A stretch of DNA of 46,475 bases, from the NCBI GenBank assembly GCA_964383905.1, contig CAYLJO010000016.1:1-46475 (forward strand), in the 5' to 3' direction. Source of the stretch: CAYLJO01 sp964383905 (lineage in GTDB: Bacteria > Acidobacteriota > Blastocatellia > Pyrinomonadales > Pyrinomonadaceae). Position numbers and translations under genes: made by a program. Below, one piece after another: positions 8,456-16,471 of the stretch. Below the pieces are notes generated by a model. It was not told the DNA's origin. It was given only the letters and a program-made list of their open reading frames with translations, and did no database searches. How positions within the stretch are numbered: the stretch's first letter is position 1; every line of letters starts with the position of its first letter.

Positions 8456-9574
8456 TTAGTAGCTATCGCTTGAATCAGTTATGCGTGTTGAGGGGGAAGC
8501 AGAGCGCAGCGGGCGGCGCACTCCGTTGGCGCGCTGTTCACCGTTGGTGCCGTTGCTCTCACCGGGCTCTTCCCACAGGCGGCCAAAAATCATTTTCCCG
8601 GCGGTCGTTTGCAGTACGCTGGTGACGGCGATGTCCGCATTCTTGCCGATGAGCCTGCGCGCATTATCGACAACGACCATCGTCCCGTCGTCGAGATAGG
8701 CGACGCCCTGGTTGTATTCTTTACCTTCCTTCAAAATGAAGACGCGCATCGCTTCGCCCGGCAGTACGACAGGTTTTAACGCGTTGGCCAGCTCGTTGAT
8801 GTTAAGCACGTTGACACCGCGCAACTGCGCGACCTTATTTAAATTAAAATCGTTGGTAACGATCACGGCATCGAGATGCTTGCCCAGTTCAATGAGCTTC
8901 AGGTCAACTTCGCGCACCGCCGGGAAATCCGTTTCGACGATCTGAATATCGAGCGTATTGTTATTCTGCAAACGATTAAGCATGTCGAGGCCGCGCCGCC
9001 CGCGCTGACGCTTGGAGGAATCGGGCGAATCGGCGACCTGCTGCAATTCGCGGAGGATAAATTGCGGGATGATCAGGGTGCCGCTCAGAAAGCCCGTCTC
9101 CGCGACATCAGCGATACGCCCATCAATGATCACCGAGGTGTCCAGGATCTTGAGATCACGGCGCGACGTCTTGTCGCTAAAAATCCCGCCCAAAGCGGAG
9201 AGATCGAGATAATCACCTTTGGCCGCGCCGACCATCAACCCGACATAAGCCATAAAAAAGGTCAGGGCGAGTGTGAGGAACGTCTTCGTTTCAGCGGCGA
9301 CGGCCATTGACTCCTGGCGGCTGATCAGGGTGCCGATCAGGTAAGCGCCAACGATACCCATAATCGAACCGACGGCGGCGCCGATCAAAGTCTTCAAAGA
9401 CGCGCGGCGGATACGAATCTCAAAGAAGATGATCGCGGCGGCGATCAGTGCGGCCACGCCGGCCGAGACCGCCGGATGGCCCGGTACAGGATGCAAGACG
9501 AATCCAGACGCGACCAGAATCCCGGTGAAAACCAATCGAATAAGGATAACGTTCGTCCGCATGGCAGGAAGCAT
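8456..9574 (-). CDS. Membrane-anchored PIN/TRAM-domain protein (YacL-like)
   Basis: 372 residues. About four transmembrane segments fill residues 8-130. A PIN nuclease-like domain follows (about 143-265), beginning ILDTSVIIDGRIADV and continuing with IPQFILRELQQVADSPDSSKRQRGRRGLDML; the acidic residues D145, D151 and the Glu in RELQ fit the PIN metal site. A TRAM domain (about 275-340: RVFILKEGKEYNQGVAYLDDGTMVVV) ends the conserved part, then a Ser/Arg-rich tail. The family is widespread next to radA and ispD, as here, with a probable but poorly defined RNA-related role. It is not a toxin of a toxin-antitoxin pair: there is no small antitoxin gene and the protein is membrane-anchored. Confidence 0.93.
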   Translation of the reverse strand: MLPAMRTNVILIRLVFTGILVASGFVLHPVPGHPAVSAGVAALIAAAIIFFEIRIRRASLKTLIGAAVGSIMGIVGAYLIGTLISRQESMAVAAETKTFLTLALTFFMAYVGLMVGAAKGDYLDLSALGGIFSDKTSRRDLKILDTSVIIDGRIADVAETGFLSGTLIIPQFILRELQQVADSPDSSKRQRGRRGLDMLNRLQNNNTLDIQIVETDFPAVREVDLKLIELGKHLDAVIVTNDFNLNKVAQLRGVNVLNINELANALKPVVLPGEAMRVFILKEGKEYNQGVAYLDDGTMVVVDNARRLIGKNADIAVTSVLQTTAGKMIFGRLWEEPGESNGTNGEQRANGVRRPLRSASPSTRITDSSDSY

Positions 9575-9762
9575 ATTATCACGCTCTCAACCTGCGCGCC
9601 ACGGAAACCTTTTCATGCCATTATTTTAAATTCGGGCCGCCGATAACGAGCGTCTGCCGGGGGATCGAATTTGGATCGGAGGAAAGCAGGTAGACAGGGG
9701 AGGCGCGCCGTCTGACCGGGCGTAGGTATTATCCCAGGGGGGGACTTTAAGTTCCTTACCGG

Positions 9763-12609
9763 CTAAAACAGCTCATCCAGAGCCTCTTCCACCGAGCGCA
9801 CGCCCACTACGTGGGTGCCAAGCAAGCGTTCGAGACCGGACGTATTCGATGCGGGCATGATGATTTTCTTAAAGCCAAGCGCCTGGGCTTCGCGCGCGCG
9901 CGCGGACGCCTGCATCGCCCCACGCACCTCGCCGGTCAGGCCCACTTCACCGAATACGGCGATGTGTGGGTCGATCGGAAGGTTTTTGAAACTCGAAGCG
10001 ATGGAAGCGACCAGCCCCAGGTCGGCGGCCGGCTCGTCAATCTCCAGGCCGCCGGCAATGTTGACGAACACGTCGTCACCCAGCAATTGAAATCCGACAC
10101 GCTTTTCCAGCATGGCGATCAGGAGCGCGACGCGGTTCTGATCCACGCCCTGCGTCATGCGGCGGCCCGTACCGTATTTCGAGCCGGAAACCAGCGCCTG
10201 AATCTCGACCAGCACAGGCCGCGTCCCCTCCATACACGCGGTCACGACGGAGCCCGCAGCCCCCACCGGGCGCTCCTGCAAAAACAGCTCCGAGGGATTG
10301 GCGACGGGGACCAGACCCGCGCCCGTCATCTCGAACACGCCGACCTCATTCACCGCGCCAAAACGGTTCTTGCTCGCACGCACGATGCGGTGATTGTGAT
10401 AGCGCTCGCCTTCGAAATAGAGCACCGTGTCAACAATATGTTCGAGGGCTTTCGGGCCGGCGATGGCCCCTTCCTTGGTGACGTGTCCGATGAGGAACAC
10501 CGGGATCGTGCGGTTCTTTGCCAGCAGCAAGAACTGTCCGGCGACTTCCCTCACCTGCGAGACGGAACCGGGCGCCGACTCGATTTTTTCGGAGAACACG
10601 GTCTGAATCGAGTCAACGATGATCGCGCCCGGCCCCATCCGTTCGATCTCCTGAAAAATGTTTTCCAGATTCGTCTCCGGCAGGAGATAGAGATTTGCGG
10701 CCTCGACGCCCAGGCGCTCGCCGCGCAGCTTGATCTGACGTTCCGACTCTTCCCCCGAAACGTAGAGCACGGTTGTTCCTGCGGCGCTCAGCTTGTCGGC
10801 GGCCTGGAGCAGCAGCGTAGAGTTATGGACTATCAGATCATTAGCGACGAAGTTTGCATGGCCAGGCACCGAGAGATCGTACACAGGTTCTTCACCCGCC
10901 GGTTTTAGGCTTTTAATTTCATCCCAATAGATGTCACCATAAGACAGTGCCTGCAAGTAAGGTGACGGATACGCCCTTGCGATAGCAGTAACGGTATTGC
11001 GGCAAAGAGGGCGTTTGTGCCGGCGATTGCGGATCTCAACCCCAGCGTTTGTTGAAATCTTCTCAAACGAATCTCCGTGGGTTATCTCTTGTAGATGCCT
11101 CCAGAAATGTGCTCCTGTTGGTATCGTGTCGTAATGGGTAGATGGACCGTGAGGAATTGGTAGCGATTCTATCTGCGCCTTTGCTGTTGCCCGTCCCCAG
11201 ATTCCGATTTCTGATAAAAACCTCTTGACCTCAGAGACACCCAATAACTGTATCTCATAACCGAAGTACAGCTTGTTATTAACTCGCCCTTTCTTGGTCC
11301 GTAGTCTTGTGACGAAGCCGAAGCGAAGTAATAAGTGCTGCACATCTTCAGCTAATCCTTTACTGATAGTTGAATATGATACTCCAGGGGTCCCCCTTTT
11401 ATTGACATAGACAGACCCGTCACAGGAAAAAAGCACTTTCAGAAATAGCGCCAGTTGCTGACGAGGTAAGCGAAAGATGGGGTTGGGCACGACCTTTGTT
11501 CTTGCCTTGGAGAACCGAAGGCCAACAGATTCTAGAAATCGAGCAACAGGCGTGGTCATTTCAGCCATGCTCCGCGCCTGCAGTGATAATGAAGCAAGCG
11601 GGACATCGGCAGCATTAGCCAAGTATTGCAAGTGCAGCTCGCTTGGCACACATTCACCTTGCCGCCAGACATGGAGGATGTCGTAACTCACACCAGCCTT
11701 CCGTGCCCAAACAGCCCATGTTATGCCCAACTCCCGTTGCGCATCCTTGAGCGCCTTGGTGACGTGCTTGCGCGCTTCGGCGCGCCGTCCAAGAGGCTGC
11801 ACAAAACGGTATAACCTGGCGCGATTGTTTGGCTTTTCATAAGTTTTTAGTTGTAAGCCAAATTGACGCGCGATACTTGCCAGATCAGCTACGATCTCCG
11901 GAATTGAGGCGGTTACGTTTACGTCGCTCTGTGCTAACCCATCAGAAAGAACATACGCGATCAGTTTCACCTCATGTTCAGCCATCACATCTTTGCCAAA
12001 GTACGGTAGGGCGCGTGGAGCAGCGATGCGAGTGCCAGGCGGCAAATCGCCTATTTCTTGCCATCCATCGGGCGTGAGCACCGGATGGCTTGGCGTACAG
12101 CGCAAGACACGGCCCAACCTGGTTGTCACTTCGATGACTTGCCGCACGCCTCGATTATAGAACGCTGCGACTGGCTGCGGACTCAAGCGGTATGTCGCAG
12201 TGTCAAGCGATAATACGGGCCGTTTTTGATGCGCCCACTCTGTAATTGGCAAGAATGATCCGGAAATCGGATCAAGTATGCGGCTCGTTGCGGCAAGGCA
12301 CTTTCCAATACCCGGATCGCCGCCGATTAAGATCAGTGAGCCGGGGACGATGCCGCCGCCGAGCACTCGATCAAACTCCTCGATGCCGGATGGGACGCGC
12401 GTGTCATCCTGTGATTCGATGGAGCGATACGCGACCGGTTCGACCTCGCGCAGATGAAAGCCGCCGCGCGCCGTCTCTTTTTTGGCCGCGCGTGCGCGCT
12501 CTTCGACAAACGAGTTCCACTCGCCGCAGTCAGGGCACTTGCCTAACCACTTGCGCGATTGGTGACCGCAATTCTGACAGACGTAAACGGTTGCCGGTGC
12601 TTTTGCCAC
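9763..12609 (-). CDS. radA: DNA repair protein RadA (Sms), interrupted by an in-frame intein
   Basis: A 948-residue precursor. Extein part 1 (1-103) has the C4 zinc finger (CQNCG 11-15, CPDC 25-28) and the start of the Walker A loop, GGDPGIGK (96-103). Residues 104-596 are an intein. Extein part 2 (597-948) resumes with STLLLQAADKLS, then Walker B IIVDSIQTVFSE, the RadA signature KNRFG and the Lon-like C-terminal domain (VFVNIAGGLEIDEPAADLGLVASIASS). Joining the exteins gives 455 residues, the usual RadA size, and restores GDPGIGKST. RadA is a DnaB-like helicase that promotes branch migration in recombination. Before splicing, the precursor cannot bind ATP because its P-loop is split. It lies between an ArsC-family gene upstream and the PIN/TRAM gene downstream. 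Confidence 0.95.
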   Translation of the reverse strand: MAKAPATVYVCQNCGHQSRKWLGKCPDCGEWNSFVEERARAAKKETARGGFHLREVEPVAYRSIESQDDTRVPSGIEEFDRVLGGGIVPGSLILIGGDPGIGKCLAATSRILDPISGSFLPITEWAHQKRPVLSLDTATYRLSPQPVAAFYNRGVRQVIEVTTRLGRVLRCTPSHPVLTPDGWQEIGDLPPGTRIAAPRALPYFGKDVMAEHEVKLIAYVLSDGLAQSDVNVTASIPEIVADLASIARQFGLQLKTYEKPNNRARLYRFVQPLGRRAEARKHVTKALKDAQRELGITWAVWARKAGVSYDILHVWRQGECVPSELHLQYLANAADVPLASLSLQARSMAEMTTPVARFLESVGLRFSKARTKVVPNPIFRLPRQQLALFLKVLFSCDGSVYVNKRGTPGVSYSTISKGLAEDVQHLLLRFGFVTRLRTKKGRVNNKLYFGYEIQLLGVSEVKRFLSEIGIWGRATAKAQIESLPIPHGPSTHYDTIPTGAHFWRHLQEITHGDSFEKISTNAGVEIRNRRHKRPLCRNTVTAIARAYPSPYLQALSYGDIYWDEIKSLKPAGEEPVYDLSVPGHANFVANDLIVHNSTLLLQAADKLSAAGTTVLYVSGEESERQIKLRGERLGVEAANLYLLPETNLENIFQEIERMGPGAIIVDSIQTVFSEKIESAPGSVSQVREVAGQFLLLAKNRTIPVFLIGHVTKEGAIAGPKALEHIVDTVLYFEGERYHNHRIVRASKNRFGAVNEVGVFEMTGAGLVPVANPSELFLQERPVGAAGSVVTACMEGTRPVLVEIQALVSGSKYGTGRRMTQGVDQNRVALLIAMLEKRVGFQLLGDDVFVNIAGGLEIDEPAADLGLVASIASSFKNLPIDPHIAVFGEVGLTGEVRGAMQASARAREAQALGFKKIIMPASNTSGLERLLGTHVVGVRSVEEALDELF
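10822..12300 (-). mobile_element. RadA intein with LAGLIDADG (DOD) homing endonuclease
   Basis: 493 residues, precursor 104-596. The splice junctions are K103|C104 and N596|S597. The N-terminal nucleophile is Cys (CLAATSRILD). Block B is CTPSHPVL with the TxxH pair T172/H175. The C-terminal blocks read YDLSVPGHANFVANDLIVHN with the penultimate His and final Asn, and Ser is the +1 extein residue. All splicing residues are present, so protein splicing is predicted to work. Two LAGLIDADG-type helices, LIAYVLSDG (216-224) and VLFSCDG (392-398), each end in the needed Asp-Gly. Between them, residues about 290-340 look like a helix-turn-helix insertion (WAVWARKAGVSYDILHVWRQ), plausibly for DNA recognition. 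Confidence 0.95.
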
Positions 12610-12680
12610 TGGTAATTTCCTGAAAATTTAAAAGCGGCGACGGGTGATAAGAATTAAAGGCTTGGCATTCTCATTACCCA

Positions 12681-13043
12681 TCACGTCTTGCCGATCACGG
12701 ATTTTATGTTCTCCACGGGACGCGCGAGGACGGCGTGTTCTCCCCATTCGACGATAGGACGCTGGATCAAGTCAGGGTGCTTGACCATCAGCGAAATCAG
12801 TTCGTCGTCAGAGAGGGAATGCTGTCCCAGACCTAGCTCGTGGTACAGTGGTTCGCGCGTGCGCAAAAGATCGCGCGGCGCGATCTTCATCTTTGCCAAC
12901 AGCTCACGCAGCTTTCCCTCGCCGAGCGGCGACAGATAGTAGTTCACCTTTTTAAACGGGATGTTGCTCTCACGGAGCAACCGATCAAGCTCGCGGCACT
13001 TCGTTCAAGTCGGTTTTTCGTAAACAATAATTTTGTCTTCCAT
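12681..13043 (-). CDS. ArsC/Spx-family probable selenoprotein (in-frame TGA at the active-site Cys position)
   Basis: Reading from the ATG at 13043 gives MEDKIIVYEKPT, then TGA (13005-13007), then TKCRELDRLL and about 100 more family-typical residues to the stop at 12681; 120 residues in all if TGA is decoded. In ArsC-family proteins the catalytic Cys sits exactly where TGA falls, so selenocysteine gives a U-x-x-C motif. Downstream the family arginines are visible: LLRTREPLY, LIQRPIVE and ARPVENI. A 7-bp hairpin with loop CGUGA lies 23 nt after the TGA, fitting bacterial SECIS spacing. Without readthrough the product would be a 12-residue peptide or an inactive protein starting at a TTG (12980). 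Selenocysteine-containing ArsC-like proteins are known from other bacteria. The natural substrate (arsenate or another thiol-redox target) is unknown. The main alternative is a nonsense mutation or sequencing error. Confidence 0.82.
12963..12981 (-). promoter_or_regulatory. Predicted bacterial SECIS hairpin
   Basis: In mRNA sense, GUUGCUC pairs perfectly with GAGCAAC (arms 12975-12981 and 12963-12969) around the five-base loop CGUGA. Thirty nucleotides separate the UGA from the loop, and G is the second loop base, followed by U. From memory, bacterial SECIS rules ask for a loop 16-37 nt after UGA, a stem of at least 4 bp and a G in the first two loop positions; all are met. SelB would be the binding partner. 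Confidence 0.75.
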
Positions 13044-13358
13044 CGCTTCTGAAAGATCCTTTCTATGGGAAGATAGAACGGTAGCCGCCATCTTTAATAT
13101 GCAAGATGAAGACCCGAATAACCGCAGCCGTCAGAGAGCATAAACTGTGGCGAGGTGTAGAGTAAAGATGGGAGAAAAGTCGTTCCAGAGGGTGAGGCGG
13201 TGATTCAGTGGGCGTGCGTGGGAGTGGCCACCTCGCCTCACGCCCACCACAACAGATTTCCCTCGCGTGAAACTTGGGTGACCTTCACTGATCGCTCGTT
13301 CCGATAGCGGGTCTCAAATGAGTGCGACCGAGCTGCAAAAAAACTTTGAACCACAGAG
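13044..13358. other. Intergenic region between the ArsC-family gene and the IS110 element
   Basis: No gene is seen in these 315 bases. The left part should hold the promoter of the ArsC-family gene on the minus strand. A perfect 9-bp inverted repeat, GTGGGCGTG at 13208-13216 and its complement at 13239-13247, encloses a further small GTGG/CCAC palindrome. From 13302 to 13358 the sequence matches the spacer at 29405-29467, including GAGTGCGACC and TTGAACCACAGAG. This match stops exactly where the IS begins. Confidence 0.6.
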
Positions 13359-13366
13359 CAACTGTG

Positions 13367-14350
13367 TTATTTGTCAAGCTCAAAAACAGCTTGGCTCGCA
13401 CCAGTGCTCCACATCTGATTGTCACGTACCATGGCGTTCAAGATGGTCAACAATTTTCTCGCGCAAGCGATGAGAGCAACTTTCCGCTCTTTCCCTTTCG
13501 CCTGTAAGCGCTCGTAAAAAGCCTTGATCACCGGGTTACAACGAGTGGCCGCCATCGCCGCCATGTATAAGACGGCGCAGACATCAGTCCTGCCACCTCG
13601 GATCCGCGCCCGCCCGGCCCACTTCCCGCTTTGTTGCGTCATCGGGGCGACGCCGACCAGCGCGGCCACCTCCTGGCGCGACACCCCCCCCAGTTCAGGC
13701 AACAGGCCTAAGAGGGTGATGGACAAGACCGGCCCGACCCCCGGGACCGATTGCACGACCTCGTCTTGGCGTCTCCATAACTCGGTCCGGCGCAACCGCT
13801 CGGTGAGTTCTGTGTCAATCCGCTCAACTCGTTTCTCCAGCCACCGGATATGCTCGGTGAGGCTTTTCTGCACCGCACGTGAGGCGGTCTCGGCGCGGCT
13901 CCTTTCCGCCACCAGCATCTCGATGAGCTGTCGCCGGCGCGCCAGCATCTCAGAGAGTTCGGCCCTCTCCGGGCCCGCCAGAGCATACAGCGGCGGCTCG
14001 GCCAGGCGGCCAAAGAGGGCCAAACACTCGGCGTCCAAGCGATCCGTCTTGGCCAACTTGCCGATCCCCCTGGCAAAGTCTCGGACTCGCTTCGGGTTGA
14101 CCAGGCAGACCGGTAAGCCGTCGAGAGCCAGCGCCGTGACCAAGGCGGTCTCATAACCGCCGCTGGCTTCGACGACGATGCGCTGAATGCTCAAAGCCTT
14201 AAACTTCTCGACCAGGACTTTGAAAGCTGACTCGCGGTTCGGGGTGGTCAAGTGCTCTTTGCGAGTGTCAAGAAAGATGACCAGTTCATCTTTGGCGACG
14301 TCAATGCCGACGCAGACTTTGTCGTCGGGGGGCGTTAATTGTTCAGTCAT
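13367..14350 (-). CDS. IS110-family DEDD transposase/recombinase
   Basis: 327 residues from the ATG at 14350. A longer reading from 14509 would translate the predicted RNA leader and is unlikely. The N-terminal RuvC-like DEDD domain shows GIDVAKDEL (first Asp), VVEASGGYE (Glu) and KTDRLDAECLA (the Asp pair). A helical region follows, then the Tnp_20 domain with SVPGVGPVLSITLLGLLPELG and QQSGKWAGRARIRGGR, whose Ser is the conserved catalytic serine. Length is typical of IS110 transposases (about 320-350). The frame is intact and all catalytic residues are present, so the element may be active. It works with the bridge RNA encoded just upstream. Confidence 0.95.
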   Translation of the reverse strand: MTEQLTPPDDKVCVGIDVAKDELVIFLDTRKEHLTTPNRESAFKVLVEKFKALSIQRIVVEASGGYETALVTALALDGLPVCLVNPKRVRDFARGIGKLAKTDRLDAECLALFGRLAEPPLYALAGPERAELSEMLARRRQLIEMLVAERSRAETASRAVQKSLTEHIRWLEKRVERIDTELTERLRRTELWRRQDEVVQSVPGVGPVLSITLLGLLPELGGVSRQEVAALVGVAPMTQQSGKWAGRARIRGGRTDVCAVLYMAAMAATRCNPVIKAFYERLQAKGKERKVALIACARKLLTILNAMVRDNQMWSTGASQAVFELDK

Positions 14351-14365
14351 GCGCGTGCTGCTCCT

Positions 14366-14528
14366 CTTCCATTCTTGCAGTTGATACGGGCTGGTTGTCC
14401 CAAGCAACTGTGCGGAGTAAAGTAACAGAGGAGTGTGACGGCCCCGGCTCTGTGACGGCCTCAAAGGACCTCGGCACAAACGGCCTGTCACACCCTGTTT
14501 GAGACCCATGCTAGCAGAGTCTCAAATC
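14366..14528 (-). ncRNA. Predicted IS110 bridge RNA
   Basis: The leader before the transposase folds as expected for a bridge RNA. A 5' stem-loop has 8-bp arms at 14519-14526 and 14498-14505. A target-binding loop is closed by arms at 14482-14493 and 14433-14443. A 3' donor-binding region follows. CACAGAG (14448-14454) is the complement of core plus right target. UUUGUGCC (14473-14480) resembles the left target, allowing a wobble. CACAGUUGCUUG (14401-14412) repeats the element's right end plus core and first left-end bases. UGCAAG (14374-14379) fits the donor's other side with one G-U pair. RNA boundaries are approximate. Confidence 0.72.
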
Positions 14529-14615
14529 TTCCATAAACAACATACAAGACACAGAGGACACAGAGGGGGCACAGAGAAATAGCGTCGCATGCAAATGCCA
14601 ACCGCTATAATAGGT

Positions 14616-16430
14616 ATGCTTAAACATCCCCTAAACGGGCACATGTTGAAGTCTGATCACTTCATCGGTGGGCTGATATTCATTGTTTGTTTTCTAATTT
14701 TTTTAGTTTCTCCCGTCCACCAGCTAAGCGACTCGCAATACTCGATTCTGCTCAGCGAGAGCCTGCTCAAGCATGGCAGCTTCGCCCTTGACGGCTACGC
14801 AATACCGCGTCTGGCGCCGGTCGCCCGCACGCGCGATGACTACGTGATGAACGGTGACATCTATCAATTAGAGGTGGCAAATAATCATCTCTACTACTAT
14901 TTCCCGCCGGGTAGCTCTGTCCTCTCCATACCGTATGTTGCCCTCATGAATGGCTTGGGCATTTCGGCGGCCAACCGGGATGGGACCTATAATCCTGAGG
15001 GGGAAGAAGAGATTGAGACCAGCCTGGCCGCCCTGTTAATGGCGGCGCTGGCCACCATCTTCTTTTACATGAGCCGGCTTGTTCTTCCCACCGGGTGGAG
15101 CGTGCTTATCGCATTGGGTGGAACGCTGGGTACTCAGATCTGGAGTACGGCTTCGCGGGCCCTGTGGTCCCACACGTGGGAAGTCTTGCTGGCGGGGTTG
15201 GTCGTCTTAATGCTCCTGACGCACGAAACGGGCCGACACAAAATTAAACCGGTGCTGCTCGCCAGCTTGCTCTCCTGGATGTATTGTGTGCGCCCCAACA
15301 GTGCCGTCATGATAGTTATTCTGAGCGCTTATATCTTTCTTTATCATGCCCAAATATTCACCCGGTATGCCCTGACCGGGGCAGCCTGGCTGGCCGGTCT
15401 GGTCGTTTACTCCTGGTCCAATTTTGGTAAGGCTTTGCCCAGTTATTTCCTGGCGAGCCGGTTAACGTTCAGGGTATTCCCGACGGCGTTGGCGGGCAAT
15501 TTAATCAGCCCCTCGCGCGGGTTGTTTATTTATGTCCCCACACTCCTTTTTCTGATCTACTTATTGGTGCGGCTCCGGAAATATTTGGCCCCTTTGAGAC
15601 TGGTCTGGCTTTCATTGATTATTATAACGGCTTACCTGGCAGTTATCTCCGGGTTCTCGAACTGGTGGGGCGACTGGTGGGGCGGGGCCAGCTACGGCCC
15701 CCGCTACACGACGGATTTAGTGCCGTGGTTTGTTTTGCTCAGCATTCTCGGTGTCAAAGCGATGTTGAGGTGGCGCCAAGAACAAAGGGCCGCAATCTCT
15801 TTGCGAACATGGGGGGCGCCGCTTGCGACAGGAGGCCTGCTTCTGTCGCTGAGCCTATTTATTAATGCGTGGGGCGCCATCTCGGTGGAAACATGGAACT
15901 GGACGAGACCGGCAACCGACCAGCAGATGAGGGCTTTACTTTGGGATTGGAGCAACCCACAATTTCTCGCCGGGCTGCTGCCGCCCGAGTTCCCGTTAAT
16001 CCGGCCTGAAACCCATATTGATTTCACGACGCGGGAAGCGGAGCCGTATTTATGGTACGGGTGGAGCAGCGCCGAGCCACAGTTCCGCTGGACCGACGGG
16101 CGCAAGGCCGCCATCATCTTCGCCCTGGATGAGGTCACCGACCTCGCGCTGGAGATCAAACTGGGGCCATTCCTCGCCCCCGGGAGGCTCGACGAGCAGC
16201 ACCTCGAGGTGAGCCTGAACGGCCGGTTGGTCGAGAGGCTGGTGTTGAGGGAGAGCGCGGCGGCGATCTACCGCTTGAGCCTGCCGAAGCAGATGTTGAG
16301 GAGGGAGAATGTGCTGGGGTTGAGGATGGATGACGCGGCCTCACCGAGGTTGATGGGGGTGAGTGAGGATGGGCGGCGGCTCGGGGTGAGGGTGGAGTGG
16401 ATCGACCTCAAACGCCAGGGCGGTAAATAA
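14616..16430 (+). CDS. Polytopic membrane protein, GT-C glycosyltransferase-like, with C-terminal beta-sandwich-like module
   Basis: 604 residues from the ATG at 14616; this start is preferred over 14589 because it aligns with the first Met of the paralog next door. About ten transmembrane segments fill residues 15-420. An early extracytoplasmic loop carries SDSQYSILLSESLLKHGSF, where GT-C enzymes place catalytic acids, and a late loop has WWGGASYGPRYTTDLVPW. The last 125 or so residues form a soluble module beginning LWYGWS, then FRWTDG and LALEIKLGPFLAPG, shared with two other proteins here. Likely role: transfer of a sugar from a lipid-linked donor at the outer face of the inner membrane. 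This is inferred from topology and neighbours. It begins 69 bp after the IS110 end. No homolog of known function is recognised. Confidence 0.75.
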   Translation: MLKHPLNGHMLKSDHFIGGLIFIVCFLIFLVSPVHQLSDSQYSILLSESLLKHGSFALDGYAIPRLAPVARTRDDYVMNGDIYQLEVANNHLYYYFPPGSSVLSIPYVALMNGLGISAANRDGTYNPEGEEEIETSLAALLMAALATIFFYMSRLVLPTGWSVLIALGGTLGTQIWSTASRALWSHTWEVLLAGLVVLMLLTHETGRHKIKPVLLASLLSWMYCVRPNSAVMIVILSAYIFLYHAQIFTRYALTGAAWLAGLVVYSWSNFGKALPSYFLASRLTFRVFPTALAGNLISPSRGLFIYVPTLLFLIYLLVRLRKYLAPLRLVWLSLIIITAYLAVISGFSNWWGDWWGGASYGPRYTTDLVPWFVLLSILGVKAMLRWRQEQRAAISLRTWGAPLATGGLLLSLSLFINAWGAISVETWNWTRPATDQQMRALLWDWSNPQFLAGLLPPEFPLIRPETHIDFTTREAEPYLWYGWSSAEPQFRWTDGRKAAIIFALDEVTDLALEIKLGPFLAPGRLDEQHLEVSLNGRLVERLVLRESAAAIYRLSLPKQMLRRENVLGLRMDDAASPRLMGVSEDGRRLGVRVEWIDLKRQGGK

Positions 16431-16471
16431 GCAAGTGATACAGTCTTCTAACCTGTCAGGAATGAAGATTC

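Larger units (their letters stand above)
13359..14546 (-). mobile_element. IS110-family insertion sequence (complete, 1,188 bp)
   Basis: The element holds one DEDD transposase, 8 bases beyond its stop codon on the left and a 196-base leader on the right. In transposase orientation, both ends abut the dinucleotide CT (top-strand AG at 13357-13358 and 14547-14548), the core used by IS110-type recombinases. Removing the element leaves a target reading TTGAACCACAG-AG-ACACAGAGG, a normal copy of the dispersed repeat in this window. The circle junction would read ACAGTTGCTTGTAT, close to the donor junction I recall for IS621. There are no terminal inverted repeats, as expected for IS110. Confidence 0.85.

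Noticed and set aside
8456..9574. PIN-domain toxin of a toxin-antitoxin system
   Set aside because: The protein has four membrane helices and a TRAM domain and sits in the conserved radA-ispD order; no antitoxin gene is adjacent.
9811..10908. Open frame of 365 codons opposite radA
   Set aside because: Antisense to the conserved C-terminal extein of RadA; no domain or ribosome site, so treated as a shadow.
12681..12980. Short ArsC-like gene starting at the TTG at 12980
   Set aside because: This start would remove the active-site segment. The in-frame sequence upstream of the TGA is clearly family-like and begins with an ATG.
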